Of a stretch of DNA of 64,000 nt, positions 11,906 through 23,524 are shown in pieces. Each line of letters begins with the position of its first letter. Position 1 is the stretch's first letter. Source of the DNA: Misgurnus anguillicaudatus (taxonomy: Eukaryota; Chordata; Actinopteri; Cypriniformes; Cobitidae). The position numbers and the translations under genes are program-made. The stretch is taken from NCBI RefSeq assembly GCF_027580225.2, contig NC_073358.2:30344501-30408500 (forward strand), written 5' to 3'. The notes beneath the pieces are model-generated. The model was not told where the DNA came from and ran no database searches. It was given only the letters and a program-made list of their open reading frames with translations.

Positions 11906-12151
11906 GCCGTTTCTCAATCCTAAGGCTGCAGCCTTCCAGAGATCGCATTTCTAAGCTGCATACGTCATCAAGACTCATCAAGAGTCACAATATTAACAAT
12001 TATAAAGTTTACTATTATTCTTAGTTAATCGTAAATTGTGGTAATATGTTTATGACTTCCGAATGTAATGCTCAGTTAGGTAAAACCAGGCTCGATGACG
12101 TATGCAACCTGCATGAGACCTCCGGAGGCTCTAGCCTTCCGACTGAGAAAC
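11906..12151. mobile_element. Small hAT-type MITE
   Basis: Inverted ends GTTTCTCAATCCTAAGGCTG and a right end ending GACTGAGAAAC, with AAGGCT..AGCCTT motifs facing each other. Flanks ATACAGAG (11898-11905) and ATTCAGAG (12152-12159) match at seven of eight bases, fitting an aged 8-bp target duplication. No coding. Confidence 0.65.
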
Positions 12152-12159
12152 ATTCAGAG

Positions 12160-12700
12160 GTAACTTATTTCCTTGCCTTTTTTCGGAACCAATATTGTTG
12201 CATCGTCCCTCTCTCAGTCGCCACCAGGATTTTCTGGAATGCGCTCGTTTTTCCTATCTTTTCATTGAAAATTGCCGCTCCAAATCCACCAAGTAAACCA
12301 ATGTGTATATGTTTGCCGCTTTGTTTCGCGTCACGTGAGTGACAGCCAAACGTCGCAAATGAGGAGAAGAGAGAAACGATCGGGTCTGATTGGTGAATGG
12401 TGAATACAATCATACTTCGCCATCCGCCATTTGTGAATGGTCGGAAACACGTCCTTGTTGATACTTGGAAAGGAAGGAAAATGCATCTCTTTGTCATCTG
12501 ACGTGCTGCCCGGTGTGGCCCTGTTGCGCGGGGACGGCGATTCTGGTTCCGTCCCGGGTTACCATGGCGACGGCTGTGAGATACCGCCCTACCCCCTATT
12601 TTTTTTACATATCTGCATGATTCACGTATGTCACATTTTCATGTCGGAAAATCCGGAATTCCGGATTAATCCTGAAAAATCACATCCCTGAGAGTAGTAT
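12160..12700. other. CpG-containing unassigned repeat-like stretch
   Basis: Contains CpG-rich motifs, CACGTGAGTGACAG near 12332 and a perfect TCCGGAATTCCGGA palindrome near 12650-12663. It resembles non-coding termini of DNA transposons, but no bounded element could be defined. An open frame on the minus strand (12165-12497) shows no domain. Confidence 0.35.
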
Positions 12701-13439
12701 TACATCCTTTATATTTCCGAAGAGTCTTTAGTTTCAGATTTATAAAAGACAGATTAGCTTTACCGATTCTTTCAGATAACGTACAAAGAATTTGGAAGGA
12801 GTTACGAGCTGCGGGAGGAGTGAGTCTGAGTCAACACTTTATACACACTGACTGAATAACTTATGATTCACTACAAGTTTGTGTCGTTTATATAATATGC
12901 ACTTGCGCACCTATTTCCAACATAACCCAGAAGTTTTACTTACCACATGCAACTCATGAACCGGTTGAGACTTTTTAATGAAATTCAGCGATAAACAAAC
13001 CCATACGCTAAACTCTGCTGCTACCCCGGATAAACATACTACAGTATATCCATTGATTCCATAATGGAAGTGTGTTTTCCTTACATCCAAAAACAAACTT
13101 CTTTTTTCGTACCATTGTTGAGTTTGATATAAAACAAAGCTGTCGCGTGAAGTGATGCATGAGCGTCCTCGGTTCTCGCTCTCTGGCCGATTGACGTGTG
13201 GGTGTGTTTTTCTGGGGGAAGTCATGGCTTACCCCTGAAACCTCAGCTGGACTTGTATTCAAAAAAAAAAACTTTCAGAAACTTGTACGAACCCTGGCGA
13301 AGTGCATCCGGCACAGAAATACTCTGTAACACGCCCAACTGCTTTTTTGACACTTTGCATTTGTTTAGCATGAGGAAACCAATTCTTAAACAGTGTTAAT
13401 AAGTCAGAATGCATGAAATACCGTCGAACCCCCCTTTAA
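12701..13439 (-). mobile_element. Kolobok-like element, 5' truncated or decayed, minus strand
   Basis: The right edge ends ACCCCCCTTTAA, a TTAA-flanked terminus. On the minus strand about 300 bases in, a short frame (about 13008-13115) reads MVRKKKFVFGCKEN, resembling the start of a THAP zinc finger, which Kolobok transposases carry; the characteristic downstream residues are not convincingly kept. The opposite terminus was not found. Assignment rests on the terminus, the TTAA and this weak protein hint. Confidence 0.5.
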
Positions 13440-14180
13440 TTAGTTAAGCATTTATTTGTATGGCAGATTCACGTGACAAGAGCTCATGTATACAGCCATG
13501 TGTCTACATCTCCTGAGCTTTAACTTAATCCTTGTGGTGCTTTCCTCCTGTGTCAACGTCACATGTTCATGTGGCGTGTTTGTATTGAAAGGCTGGATGA
13601 GTGTCATGCTGAGCATTCATTAGCTGGATTAAATAAAGAGATGAACTCTGCTGTTCTATAAGGTCTCCATCACAGGTGTCACATTATTTTCCTTGATAAA
13701 TGTTTGGAAAATCCCATTGGAGCTCAAAATATAGTAAATTATTTGGTAAATTGACTGAATAAAAAACAATTTCCTGTCATCTCCTTTGCATATAATGTAT
13801 GCTAATGTTAGTGTGAGGTTGTTTGAAGGTGGATGAGGGCCGGGCTCGGCTCTTGGTCTCAGTTTGCTGTCATTGAGCGGGTTGTTGATTTTACCACTCT
13901 TGCCAGTTTATCAATAGACCCGCTGTGTGCGTTTCACCATTTCACTTTTATTTCCCATTAGGTAGTAAACTAACCGTGGTAATCAATCAATAGGAATTGA
14001 CCTTTTTCATTTCCGTCATGTCAAATGGCACACAGGAGGACACATTAAATCGGAAAAAAATACCAATCCTCCCAGTCACATGGCACAAAGGACACATTAC
14101 ATACTGATGCTCGGAGAAATACCAATAACATCCTCCACACACATTTACGCACATGGGTGGGTGGATGGATGGAAAAATGC
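13440..14180. other. Unique-looking stretch, no gene seen
   Basis: No coding region or transposon end recognised between the Kolobok-like end and the ATAC array. Confidence 0.5.
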
Positions 14181-14250
14181 ATGCATATATACATACATAC
14201 ATACATATATACATACATACATACATACATACATACATACATACATTCAT
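14181..14250. repeat. (ATAC)n microsatellite
   Basis: About 15 ATAC/CATA tetranucleotide units interrupted by ATAT. It produces meaningless repeated-peptide open frames on both strands. Confidence 0.95.
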
Positions 14251-14607
14251 ATATATACATGGATCTGTCACATACAATGAATTGAATGGAAAATATGCCT
14301 TACTTAGACTGTGTATGACAAAGCAATAAAATGGGAAAGATAGTGTACTTATAGATTACCTATCATACAGGGGAGAATGTATTTGGTTCAAATGAAAACC
14401 AATTAAACATGCCAATACTTTTATAGTAACTTTATAACATTTCATTTATTTTCGTGACATTTTTTAAGTCTTTTGTAACCCTTACATTTGTAAGGGGCAG
14501 GCAGTGAGTGAAATCTCATCACAAAGGGCTTTGGTTTTTAAAACGTCTGCATCCATCAGTCACTACACAGTAGATTGTTTACATTCTCACACTTCATCCA
14601 TCACAAG

Positions 14608-14634
14608 CACACACACACACACACACACACACAC
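14608..14634. repeat. (CA)n microsatellite
   Basis: Thirteen CA units between unique flanks. Confidence 0.95.
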
Positions 14635-14696
14635 TTGATTTTTCAACCATTCTGAGTAATCCATTACATTTTCAGAGCCCTACAATAAACTCTTTT

Positions 14697-14732
14697 AGTT
14701 ATTTATTCAACTAAAATTATTAGGCCATCTAT

Positions 14733-14736
<4 letters not shown>
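14697..14736 (-). repeat. 40-bp dispersed repeat next to a CT array, copy 2
   Basis: Exact reverse complement of 3085-3124 across 40 bases, again abutting the GA/CT array. Confidence 0.8.

Positions 14737-14823
<87 letters not shown>
14736..14823. repeat. (CT)n microsatellite
   Basis: About 44 uninterrupted CT units. It is the complement of the GA array at 3030-3083 and shares its 40-bp neighbour. Confidence 0.97.
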
Positions 14824-14827
<4 letters not shown>

Positions 14828-15076
14828 TGTTTAGTGTGTTAGTACAATATGTGCAATGGTTTTATTAAGGAAATTTGATATTATGATTTAGCTGCCACAT
14901 TAAACTTCTCTATTAAAAGCTTGCTATGTAAGGACTGTATGCACATAACAGCATAAATAAAGTTACTTTTTGCAAGTGAAGGAGGAAGTTTGGGGTCGTA
15001 AAAGTAACAAATATCTCAAAACTCAAAATGTACTTATTTATTTGTGGATTGTAACAAAATGTACAAAACCTGTACC

Positions 15077-16292
15077 TTACAGTTTTTTCCAATTGTTAAC
15101 ACACTAAAATGACATGAACAGCACAACTATTTAAACTGACACACAGAGAGCAACACCTCTTCTCAAGTCTCCAAAAGTCTAAACACATTTTCTGCTTTAC
15201 ACACATTTTGCAATTCACAATGGCACTTTTTAAATGCACTGAACACGGATCTCTGCACAAGACACAACAATCTGACATAAAGTCACATGTTTGCCTTTTC
15301 AAAACACTACCATTCAAAATGACACTACACGAGCTAAATGGCCAATATATGTGCCACCTCCCCAAACACCTGAATGGTTAATTGTTAACACTTCAATCAG
15401 GATGTAAGCACTAGAAAAGACCACAGGAACGTCATTGGCCACAGAGCCATTATAGATGTTCCTGGCTAACATGGTGGGAACATCACAATGTGTGCTGCCA
15501 TCTCCAATATGGATGGTGTCCTCCACCGTCATGCCAACCTTGATACAACACAGCCCATATTCTCTCACATTTCTAGAAAGACTCCACAACATTCTCATAC
15601 CATCAGAGTGTATGAATGATGTAGACCAAAGAAACCGGTATGTTGTAGTATGGCACAACGTGAGCTTTCATCGTGTAGCTCCAGTCCAAAACTGACTACC
15701 AAACATTTATCGTGCAATACCTCCCACCATACCTGCCATAGAAGAGTTATATGGAAGGTATATGTCCAGCAGCCCTTTGTGCGCATGCCTCTTTTGCAGA
15801 CTATGGAAGAGACATATGATGAGAATGATGTTGGTGCAATTTAGGGATGGATAAGGCGCTCAAGGTGCTTCTTCCTTCGATGTCTGGCAAGGGAATATAT
15901 TGCCTGTGATGTGGACGAGGCGTTGTGACTTGTTTGGTGAAAACTAAAAAAAATTCAACAGCATGTGTGTGTATCTGCAAATATTTTTGTGCATCTAATA
16001 CATATTTTAGTATTATGGCAAAGCATGCTAAAGAAACGTGCACTTTTCATTATGCCCAACTGTGTGTAGTTGGTTAGACAAAAATCTGGTAATATGAATG
16101 AAGTGTGTTCCAATTTGTGTCAAAGTTTGATTTTGATAATGTTATATGTAGTTTAGGTTAGAGTGCTTCATTTTGCAGGATATATGTGGTATTTTGCTAT
16201 TTGGGTGTGTGGTTTTGTAAATTGTGTTAAGTTTTTAGATAAAACCAGACTAGTTTGCAAAATTGTGTGTTAGCAATTGGAAAAAACTGTAA
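15077..16292 (+). mobile_element. IS630/Tc1-superfamily transposon with matching ends
   Basis: Starts TTACAGTTTTTTCCAATTGT and ends CAATTGGAAAAAACTGTAA: long inverted ends with the inward motif TTAACACAC / GTGTGTTAG. Length is about 1.2 kb, the usual size for one-gene Tc1/mariner-type elements. The interior holds a decayed plus-strand transposase. Confidence 0.88.
15460..15930 (+). pseudogene. IS630-like DDE transposase pseudogene
   Basis: The readable core is VVWHNVSFHRVAPVQN near 15640-15693, the block around the second catalytic residue. The family normally has Asp-Asn there; here the Asp codon reads CAC (His) at 15654-15656. A stop follows at about 15694, then in another frame WKVYVQQPFVRMPLLQ (about 15750-15798) and a tail ending at a stop near 15843. 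The stretch that should hold the third catalytic acid (a YSPFLNPIEEF-type block) is shortened between them. Stops, frameshift, internal deletion and a replaced catalytic residue show it is non-functional. Limits are approximate. Confidence 0.8.
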
Positions 16293-16710
16293 TAATGATG
16301 GCCTTTGCATTGTACTTGCTGAAATTACAAAAAGGTAAACATAAATTTGTAAATGACAAATTCTCACAAATTCTATTCTGGTGTGATTATAAGTGAAATT
16401 TTTTGGCTCAATTTTAATGGGCTGGGATTTGGTGCTGTATATGTGGTTTTATAAGATTAATCTTTAAATGTTTTGTTTGTTGTTGAAGTGTTTTAAACCT
16501 TGGTTTTGACTCAAATAATGCCATGTGAATAAAGAAGTGCAGGTGCGGGGGATTTCAGACTTGAGTTTGCACTGAGCATTTGAACGTGTCTGCTGTTTGT
16601 CTGCAGAATTTCCAATCTTTTAATCTGCTTTATCATTTCTATTTTAATTCATAAACTTTCGCTGATAGAAATAGACCTGATATCTAGCTTTCAATTTGAT
16701 AAACTGATCA

Positions 16711-17133
16711 TTAAAGGGGACATTTCAAAAGAATTTTTAAGATGTCAAATAAATCTTTGCTGCCCCTAGAGTACGTATGTGAAGTTTTAGCTCAAAATAT
16801 CCTGTAGATTATTTATTATAACATGATAAAATTGCCACTTTGTGTGAGCAAAAATGTGACGTTTTTCGGTGTGTCTTTTTAAATGCAAATGAACTGATAT
16901 CTGCACTAAATGGCAGTGCCGTGGTTGGATAGTGTAGATTAATTGGTGGTATTTTCCCTTTATGACATCACAAGGGGAGCCAAATTTCAACTACCTATTT
17001 TTTCACATGCTTGCAGAGAATAAGTTACTGGGTTGATCTTTTTTCACATTTCTAGGTTAATAGAAGCACTGGGGCCCCAATTATAGCACTTAAACATGGA
17101 ACAAGTCAGATTTTCATGATATGTCCTCTTTAG
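16711..17133 (+). mobile_element. TTAA-flanked MITE, family K1, copy 1
   Basis: Starts TTAAAGGGGACATTTC and ends GATATGTCCTCTTTAG. It aligns along its whole length with 22215-22628 in the same orientation and 42468-42890 in reverse. The right TTAA has mutated to TTAG. AGGGG ends with TTAA duplications fit a Kolobok-type non-autonomous element. No coding. Confidence 0.85.
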
Positions 17134-18687
17134 TGTTCCTCTATTAAACTGAATGTAAATGTTCATTGAAATATAAATGTCAAAAATGTGTTTAATACAG
17201 CGTGTTTCTACGAATCTAAAGTTCGAAGTAAAAAAAAGAATGAAGATGAAAATTAAATGAAGATGGCTTCATGGACTACTTCTCAAAGACTCTCAAGGAC
17301 GACTGAAACATAGCACAGTCAATAACCTCTTTTATGAATGTCCTTAATAAATCATTCCTTAAAAATAAACGACATTTCAAACATTTGGGTATCTCAAGGC
17401 CTGAGGCAATCAGCTTTCAAAAGTCTATAAACAAATCTAACAACACTCTCCAATGCACCTAAAACTGTTTTATGAACCCTGATGAATTTGTGAAGTATTA
17501 AGATCTAGTATCACAATCTAATTTTAAGGTCACACGAGAGGTGTAGATTTCAAGTGTAATAAAAAATCTTTTTATAGCAGTTTTAAAAGGCATTTTTGAG
17601 TTTCCCAATAAGTAAAATGCTTTCATATTGTGTACGGCTTACATGGATAGCAAAACTGAACTATAGCTGCCTATACTGTATGTTTCTAAAAGCCTTATTT
17701 GTTAGCCAGAAATAGACAATAAGGCCTTATTAATTGCTATTGAAAATGACACAGAAGATGTACATCAGCCGGAATCTTATCAGAGGCAGGAGCTTGGATT
17801 GAGTGCGCTTTATGTTTTCACAATTTCAGACCTATTTGTCATGGATAATTGCTGCAAAAGGGGTAAACAAGGTCAGTTTCTCTCAAAACACAGAGACAGA
17901 TGTTCCCGTGATGACAGGGGTGGGTGACAGTGTGAATGTTTGTGTGTAAATGCTAGGTTTTTTTACATTATAAAATTGTCTGCGTATGTCTAGACTTGCT
18001 TGGATAGGAATACATTAACCAATGCGACAGGTTATACTAATATGTTTTTTCTATATTTGCAGGAAAAAACTCCCTGTGGATCTGGGAAAGAGAATATATA
18101 GTATTGCTGTTACATGCAGAACTATATCTACCGAATACCTGATGGACTACAGTAGGTTGATGCTGTAGGTATTGTCCTTGATATTTTAAAGTATGTTGTC
18201 TCCAGTCTGAGAAAGAATGATTAGTAAAACTCTCTTAAACATACCTACTGTACTATCCATTTTAAATAGTATTCGAAATAAGAATTAGTATCATGGTAGA
18301 AAATAATATTCTTAAAGTACCTGTATGGTCTACAGATGCAGATCTCTGACAGCTGATATTACCCACAACTCATTGCGAGAGGAAAGAGTTTAGTGACGCT
18401 GTGCTAAATGAATAAATCAAATCAGTGATGCTTCGCTGATTTAATGAATTAAACGAAATAGTAAATATTACATAAAGAAAAATAAATGAAGCAAAGCTTA
18501 AATGTAAGAAGGAGTTGACATACCTTGGCCAAAACACGATCAATCCTGATAGTAACGATATCTGATGTTTATTCACCACAGGCACACAAGCATAAACTGA
18601 AAAAAATATATGCCAGTAATGTTTAATATTGTCTGCTTTAAAACCTTGAATGAACCCACATTAAAATGGAGAAAGAAACGTTTTCAG
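17134..18687. other. AT-rich stretch, no gene seen
   Basis: No element boundary, exon or RNA gene recognised on either strand. Confidence 0.55.
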
Positions 18688-18965
18688 CAGTGGGAGCCTG
18701 TGACTTATTTTTCGAGGGCGCACGATGCAAAGCTTGTCACAACATGTGTTTTGCCGTCTTGTGTGTGACTTGTCATGTCAAAATATGTTTGTTGCATCAT
18801 GTAAAATATCTGCAGCATCTTGTCGAAATACGAGCCTGCTGCACACGCGTCGAAAGGGTTTGTGATAAAAAAGACGCTCGCGTTTGCCAGAAACCTGATG
18901 TGTAATCAGAGTTTAGTGTTAAGTTAGTGTCTGTCGAGTATTTTGTGAACGTTTTGTGAAAGCTG
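18688..18965 (+). mobile_element. Truncated hAT element, related to 36139-36565
   Basis: Begins CAGTGGGAGCCTGTGACT and aligns with the complete element at 36139-36565 through CACAACATGT, GACGCTCGCGTTTGCCAGA and TTTTGTGAACGT. The right terminus and target duplication are absent, so it is a left-end fragment. Confidence 0.7.
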
Positions 18966-19385
18966 CCGTCTCTCACAACTATCAAATACCGCTTCAACAT
19001 GAATTATGATTGTGTCGCAGGCCATACGCGGTGGCTGAAGCCACCATTTTAGGTCCGCCTAAAAATTCTGAACTCAGAACTGGTGAAAAACTGTTTAACG
19101 GTGTAACTCTGCAATTGACCTATTGCTAAGCCCTGCCCCCTTAGTTACCACATCGAGCTTGGACAAACAAAAGGTTGCTAGCGGTTTTACAAGGTGAGCT
19201 GTCAGTTTGAAAAAATTGTCACAGGATTTTTTTTATATATTTTGGACCACCTCTCATCGACTTAAATAGTGGGACTTAAATATAACATAAAGGGATATTA
19301 ATATGTTAATATGATGGGAAACAAGATTAATTCGGAAGCGAGGGTTTGCATATCACAATGCAAGGGGTGTTAAGGTCGTCACGAT

Positions 19386-20096
19386 CAGTGTTGGGGGTAA
19401 CGCATTACAAGTAACGTTCATTATGTAATAATATTACTTTTCTGAAGTAACAAGTTAAGTAACACAATATTTTATAAATGTACTATTTGAGTTACTTTTT
19501 AAAAAAGTAACGCAAGTTACTTTTCATTTTAATTAATTTGATAAAAAAATATGTTAATTCCCTCACGAAAATTATGGTTTTACTACAGTTAAAACCCAAA
19601 AAACATGGTTACTGTAGTAAAACCATAGTAACTACAAAATTACCATGGTTTTGACAAACATGGTTTTCAAACACCATAGTTAAACCATGGCTAGTGTAGT
19701 AAAACCATGGTTTTGCTGATAGGAATTAATACACCAAAAAACTTTCAAAATTTTCGTAAGGGTTAAACTGAACATAGTCACGTGGAACTACGCACTCTAT
19801 GCGTGCGCACCTGAGCGGGAACAGTTTGAGTCAGAAACGGAGATGGCAGGCCAGAGCTTGACATTTTTGCAATGGAAATATGCTATAAATGGAATGGAAA
19901 TATTTCTGAATGCAGAACTTCTCAGTTATAAAAACACCTGCAAGGCCTGAAAAGTAAAAAGTAACACAAAAGTAACGTAAGTATTACTTTCCATGAAAAG
20001 TAACTAAGTAATGCAATTATTTACTTTTTTTGGGTTTTAGGGGAGTAACTTAATATTGTAATGCATTACTTTTAAAAGTAACTTTCACCAACATTG
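19386..20096. mobile_element. hAT MITE with GTAACG-rich ends
   Basis: Starts CAGTGTTGGGGGTAACGC and ends TAACTTTCACCAACATTG. Flanks GTCACGAT (19378-19385) and GTCATGAT (20097-20104) match at seven of eight bases, a hAT-size duplication. Many GTAAC/GTTAC repeats lie near both ends. It is itself interrupted at 19554-19766. A fragment of a related family begins at 62381. Confidence 0.82.
19554..19766. mobile_element. TTAA-flanked palindromic MITE inside the hAT MITE
   Basis: TTAA at both ends with inverted termini CCCTCACGAAAAT and ATTTTCGTAAGGG. The interior is built of repeated ACCATGGTTTT / AAAACCATGG palindromes. The CCCT end and TTAA target resemble piggyBac-type elements. No coding. Confidence 0.75.
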
Positions 20097-20622
20097 GTCA
20101 TGATCACAGATGAAATCAGGATTAACACTGTTCATGTACCACAGGGTAAGATTAAATGAATTTACATTTAAACTGTGTAATATGGAGAGGCAATGAACAC
20201 AAGCTATCTAACGTTATCTAACTTACTAGAGGCGAGGCTGTTTTAGTATAATGATTGCGATCAGATAAGCTTAGGTGACGATAGCACAGATAAAAGCATT
20301 GTTTCTTCGACTTGCCTTAGAACAAATGTATTCATCCTTGTTGATCTGGACATTACGTGGCATTTTGCTGTCTTGTTTGGGTTTAGACAATGGAATAAAA
20401 TATGTTTTATTGCCCATTCTCCCAAGAAGTACCCCATGCACATTGTTTTACCATTTTGACAGCATAAACACAATAAAATTGATGTGACCTTATGATTTTA
20501 CAATGCTTTTCAATGGCGCTGAAACAACAGTTGTCCGAGTTTCGGTTCGAGTGCAACTGATATTTAACTGCTATTGCTATTGGCTCATCTGAGTTCGAAG
20601 GGTGCGGCTTAACGATAGGTCA

Positions 20623-20657
20623 GTTCCGTACTATCAAGTTCCGTACTATCAAGTCTT
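20623..20657. repeat. Two-unit tandem repeat
   Basis: AGTTCCGTACTATCA is repeated directly twice at the edge of the 19116-20622 element. Confidence 0.8.
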
Positions 20658-22214
20658 TGTTGCGTGTTTCACCCATACATTTCTAACATTTATAACGTGT
20701 ATAGAAACTATTTTCAAGATTGACTTTACAGGGACTTTACAGACAATATTTTTATGCAAGCTATTGCTCACCGTAACAAAATGTTACCATTAATCTTGAA
20801 TAGTTGTGATTTAAACAAAAATACTTTTTTTTCAATAGACTAGTTATAACAGCTGCTTACAAAAGTGCATACTGGCTACAATTCTTTAAATACAAAACTG
20901 TGGATGTGTGATGTCTTTGGCGGATATTTCGGAGGTAAACACTATACAAACAAACAAATAAATCAATACCTATCAGACACACAGACAGTGGTGCAAACAG
21001 TGACACACAACACACAGGGTATACGTTCAATCTATCTTCTTTCAGATTGCCTCTGTCATGTGAAAGTCCATTATACAGTTCTTTACTCTGGTAAGCCATT
21101 TCTTCTTCATCCGGTCCCACTCATCTGTGAGCAACACTGAGACCTCCCTTGCTCAAACATTTCTCCTGGTGACAGTAATGGTAAACGGAAAACAGTCTGA
21201 TGACAGGAATGACATTTCCAGCAGGCGAATAAATATTTTTTCGTATTTATTCTCCAGGGTAACCTGACTCAGATGTCGAGGGCCTTGTTCACTGTAAGTA
21301 TTAAAGAAGTAAATAATTAAGCATGTTTCAGAGGTCTGTTTATTAAGAGCTCTAACTGGTTTACATTACACAAGACTCTATGAGCAATCTAAAGCGTGTT
21401 AGTTTCCAGGCAATTAGTATTTGTGTGAGAGATGAAAGATCTTGTTGGATCTATCGTCCAGGTGTCATATGATATGGCCTATAACAGCAGATCTCTCAAA
21501 CTGTGGTTTTCGCAGGATGTAGCCCTAAATTGACTACTGTAGGTTTCCCTACTCATACGCACTGTATATTCCCCAGGGTCTTCACTGATAGATCAGTGAA
21601 GACTAAGTACACGAGAAAGTGTTCATGTGTGTTTGTGCACCCCCCATAGTGTGTCTAATGGTAAAAGTGTCTTGTAAAAGTAGATTCTCCATACAGTTTC
21701 GCCTAATATCCTCCACCGCAGACGCCCATTAACGCTGCATCCTCAGACGAGGAGTGTAGTTTTCAGGCAAGAAGCACATTAAAGACAAGGCCTATTAAAA
21801 CCCTACATGTGGTGTTTCTGGGTTTGGTAGAATGTAGACGAAATGGATAATGTTTCAAAATACAAAGAATATGCACAGTGTGTAGCGTCTCCGCTGAGGT
21901 TCAAAGACTGCTGACTATAATGACCACAACAGCTGTGTTTGTGTTTGCGCACCATACGCTCTCTGAATACCTGCGTTTCTTTGTGTTCATATACAACTGT
22001 GGATTGGTCTCGTTCTATTCATTTCTGTTATCTATCACTGCTGGAAAAACCTTAAACCAGCCTTTGTTGTTAAGCTGTTCTTAGCTGCTTTAAATAAATA
22101 GTTTGTGAGAGAAAACACTCACGAGTCTCACGACTAGGTGACAAAACACACCAATGATTGTCGTACTGACATGGAACCATTTTGTGTTTATATTCAAACA
22201 TGACATATCAGTCA
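20658..22214. other. Unique-looking stretch with one short perfect hairpin
   Basis: No gene or transposon was recognised. At about 21580-21605 the sequence GTCTTCACTGAT, two bases, then ATCAGTGAAGAC forms a perfect 12-bp stem. Confidence 0.55.
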
Positions 22215-22628
22215 TTAAAGGGGACATTTTACAAGATTTTTTTAAGATGTAAAATTTGTGTACTCAGAGTATGTATGTGAAGTTTTAGCTCAATATGCAA
22301 TAAAGGTCATTTATTATTAGTTAAAATTGCCATTTTGTAGGTGTGAGCAAAAAATGTGCCATTTTGGGTGTATCCTTTTAAATGCAAATGAGCTGATCTT
22401 GTGGTTGGATAGTGCAGATTAAGCGGGCGGTATTATCCCCTTCTGACATCACAAGGGGAGACAAATTTCAATAACCTATTTTTTCCACATGCTTGCAGAG
22501 AATGGTTAACTAAAACTAAGTTAATGGGTTGATCTTTTTCACATTTTCTAGTTTAATAGAAACATTGGGGACCCAATTATAGCACTTAAACATGCAAAAG
22601 TCAGATTTTCCTGATATGTCCCCTTTAA
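22215..22628 (+). mobile_element. TTAA-flanked MITE, family K1, copy 2
   Basis: TTAAAGGGGACATTTTAC at the left and GATATGTCCCCTTTAA at the right, with intact TTAA on both sides. It is the best-kept copy of the family also found at 16711-17133 and 42468-42890. Confidence 0.88.
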
Positions 22629-22946
22629 ATACGCTGAAAATGGGAATTGTTTTCTCTCACAAACATATCATTTTGCTTTAGAAGATATATAAAAATCCAT
22701 TGGAGTTAATGGATTGGTACAATTCGGTACATTACAAGGTTACAGTAGGAGGAGTTATATGTAATTATAAGTCTGATTGTGTATGGCTTAATATAGGGAA
22801 TCATATACACCTAGTAATGGCATTATGGTGAGTAAATGATGGGGTCATTTGCATATTCCTTTAAGATGGTCTATTTGGTTTTAGCCTGGACAAGCTGGTC
22901 TTTGCCTGGTCCAGACTGGGAAGACCAGGTAACACCAGTTAACTTA
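22629..22946. other. Repeat-derived stretch without clear borders
   Basis: GTGAGTAAATGATGGGG followed by ATTCCTTTAA (about 22828-22865) looks like the right end of another TTAA-type element whose left end is not recognisable. CAGACTGGGAAGACCAGGT-type short palindromes follow. No coding. Confidence 0.45.
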
Positions 22947-23524
22947 CTTATCTCCTTGGATTCCTCGTGGAACAACGGGCCTCAACAACAGCTCTCCAAC
23001 GCAGTCTATTCTGGACAGCCTTTTTCAGTTCACCCCATGACAGGTTGCACTTTTTCTTTTCCTCTTCGCAGGATCGTCTCCAGGTGGTCTTAGGGCAACC
23101 GACCGTCTCTTTCACTGGGAATTCCACTGCAAAGCGGGTGATGTCCTGTGGGGGCATCCGCAGGGTATGTCCTATCCATCGCCATTTACGCCTGGCAATC
23201 TGCTGCTTGATGGGATCAGTGTTTGCTAGTTTGTCTGTCCACCTGATCTTCAGTATGTTGTGAAGGCAGCCGTTGACAAATACTTGGAGTTTGTTGGTTA
23301 GGGTGTTGGTGACTCTCCAGGTCTCTAAGCCATAAGGAGGACAGACTTAATGTTGCTGTTGAAAATTCGTATTTTGTTACGGACAGATAAGGATGTTGAC
23401 CTCAAGACTGGTCTCAAGGTAATAAAGGCGTATCTAGCTCTACCAATTCTGGCTTTGATGTCTTCGTCAGAACCACCTCTTGATGATATATCAATGTTGC
23501 CCAGGTATGTGAAAGAGGTGACTT
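22947..23524 (-). pseudogene. Non-LTR retrotransposon (LINE) 3' fragment, reverse transcriptase C-terminus
   Basis: Read on the minus strand from 23524, the sequence gives FTYLGNIDISSRGGSDEDI, then KIRIFNSNIKSVLL, LETWRV, FVNGCLHNILKIRW and KWRWIGHTLRMPPQDI, ending CSTRNPRR and a stop at 22948. These are typical landmarks of the region after the reverse transcriptase core in LINEs encoding an endonuclease and a reverse transcriptase. One base is missing near 23329, shifting the frame between the LL and YGLETW positions. The upstream endonuclease and catalytic YxDD region are absent: a typical 5'-truncated insertion. The clade (RTE, CR1 or Jockey-like) is not assigned. Confidence 0.88.

Larger units (their letters stand above)
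19116..20622. mobile_element. TIR element split by a hAT MITE
   Basis: Left end TGACCTATTGCTAAGCCC and right end ending GGCTTAACGATAGGTCA are imperfect inverted repeats of about 23 bp. The interior is interrupted by the hAT element at 19386-20096. No target duplication was found and no transposase is visible, so the superfamily is open. Confidence 0.55.

Noticed and set aside
13987..14280. Tyr-Met-Cys-Val repeat frames
   Set aside because: They are translations of the ATAC microsatellite.
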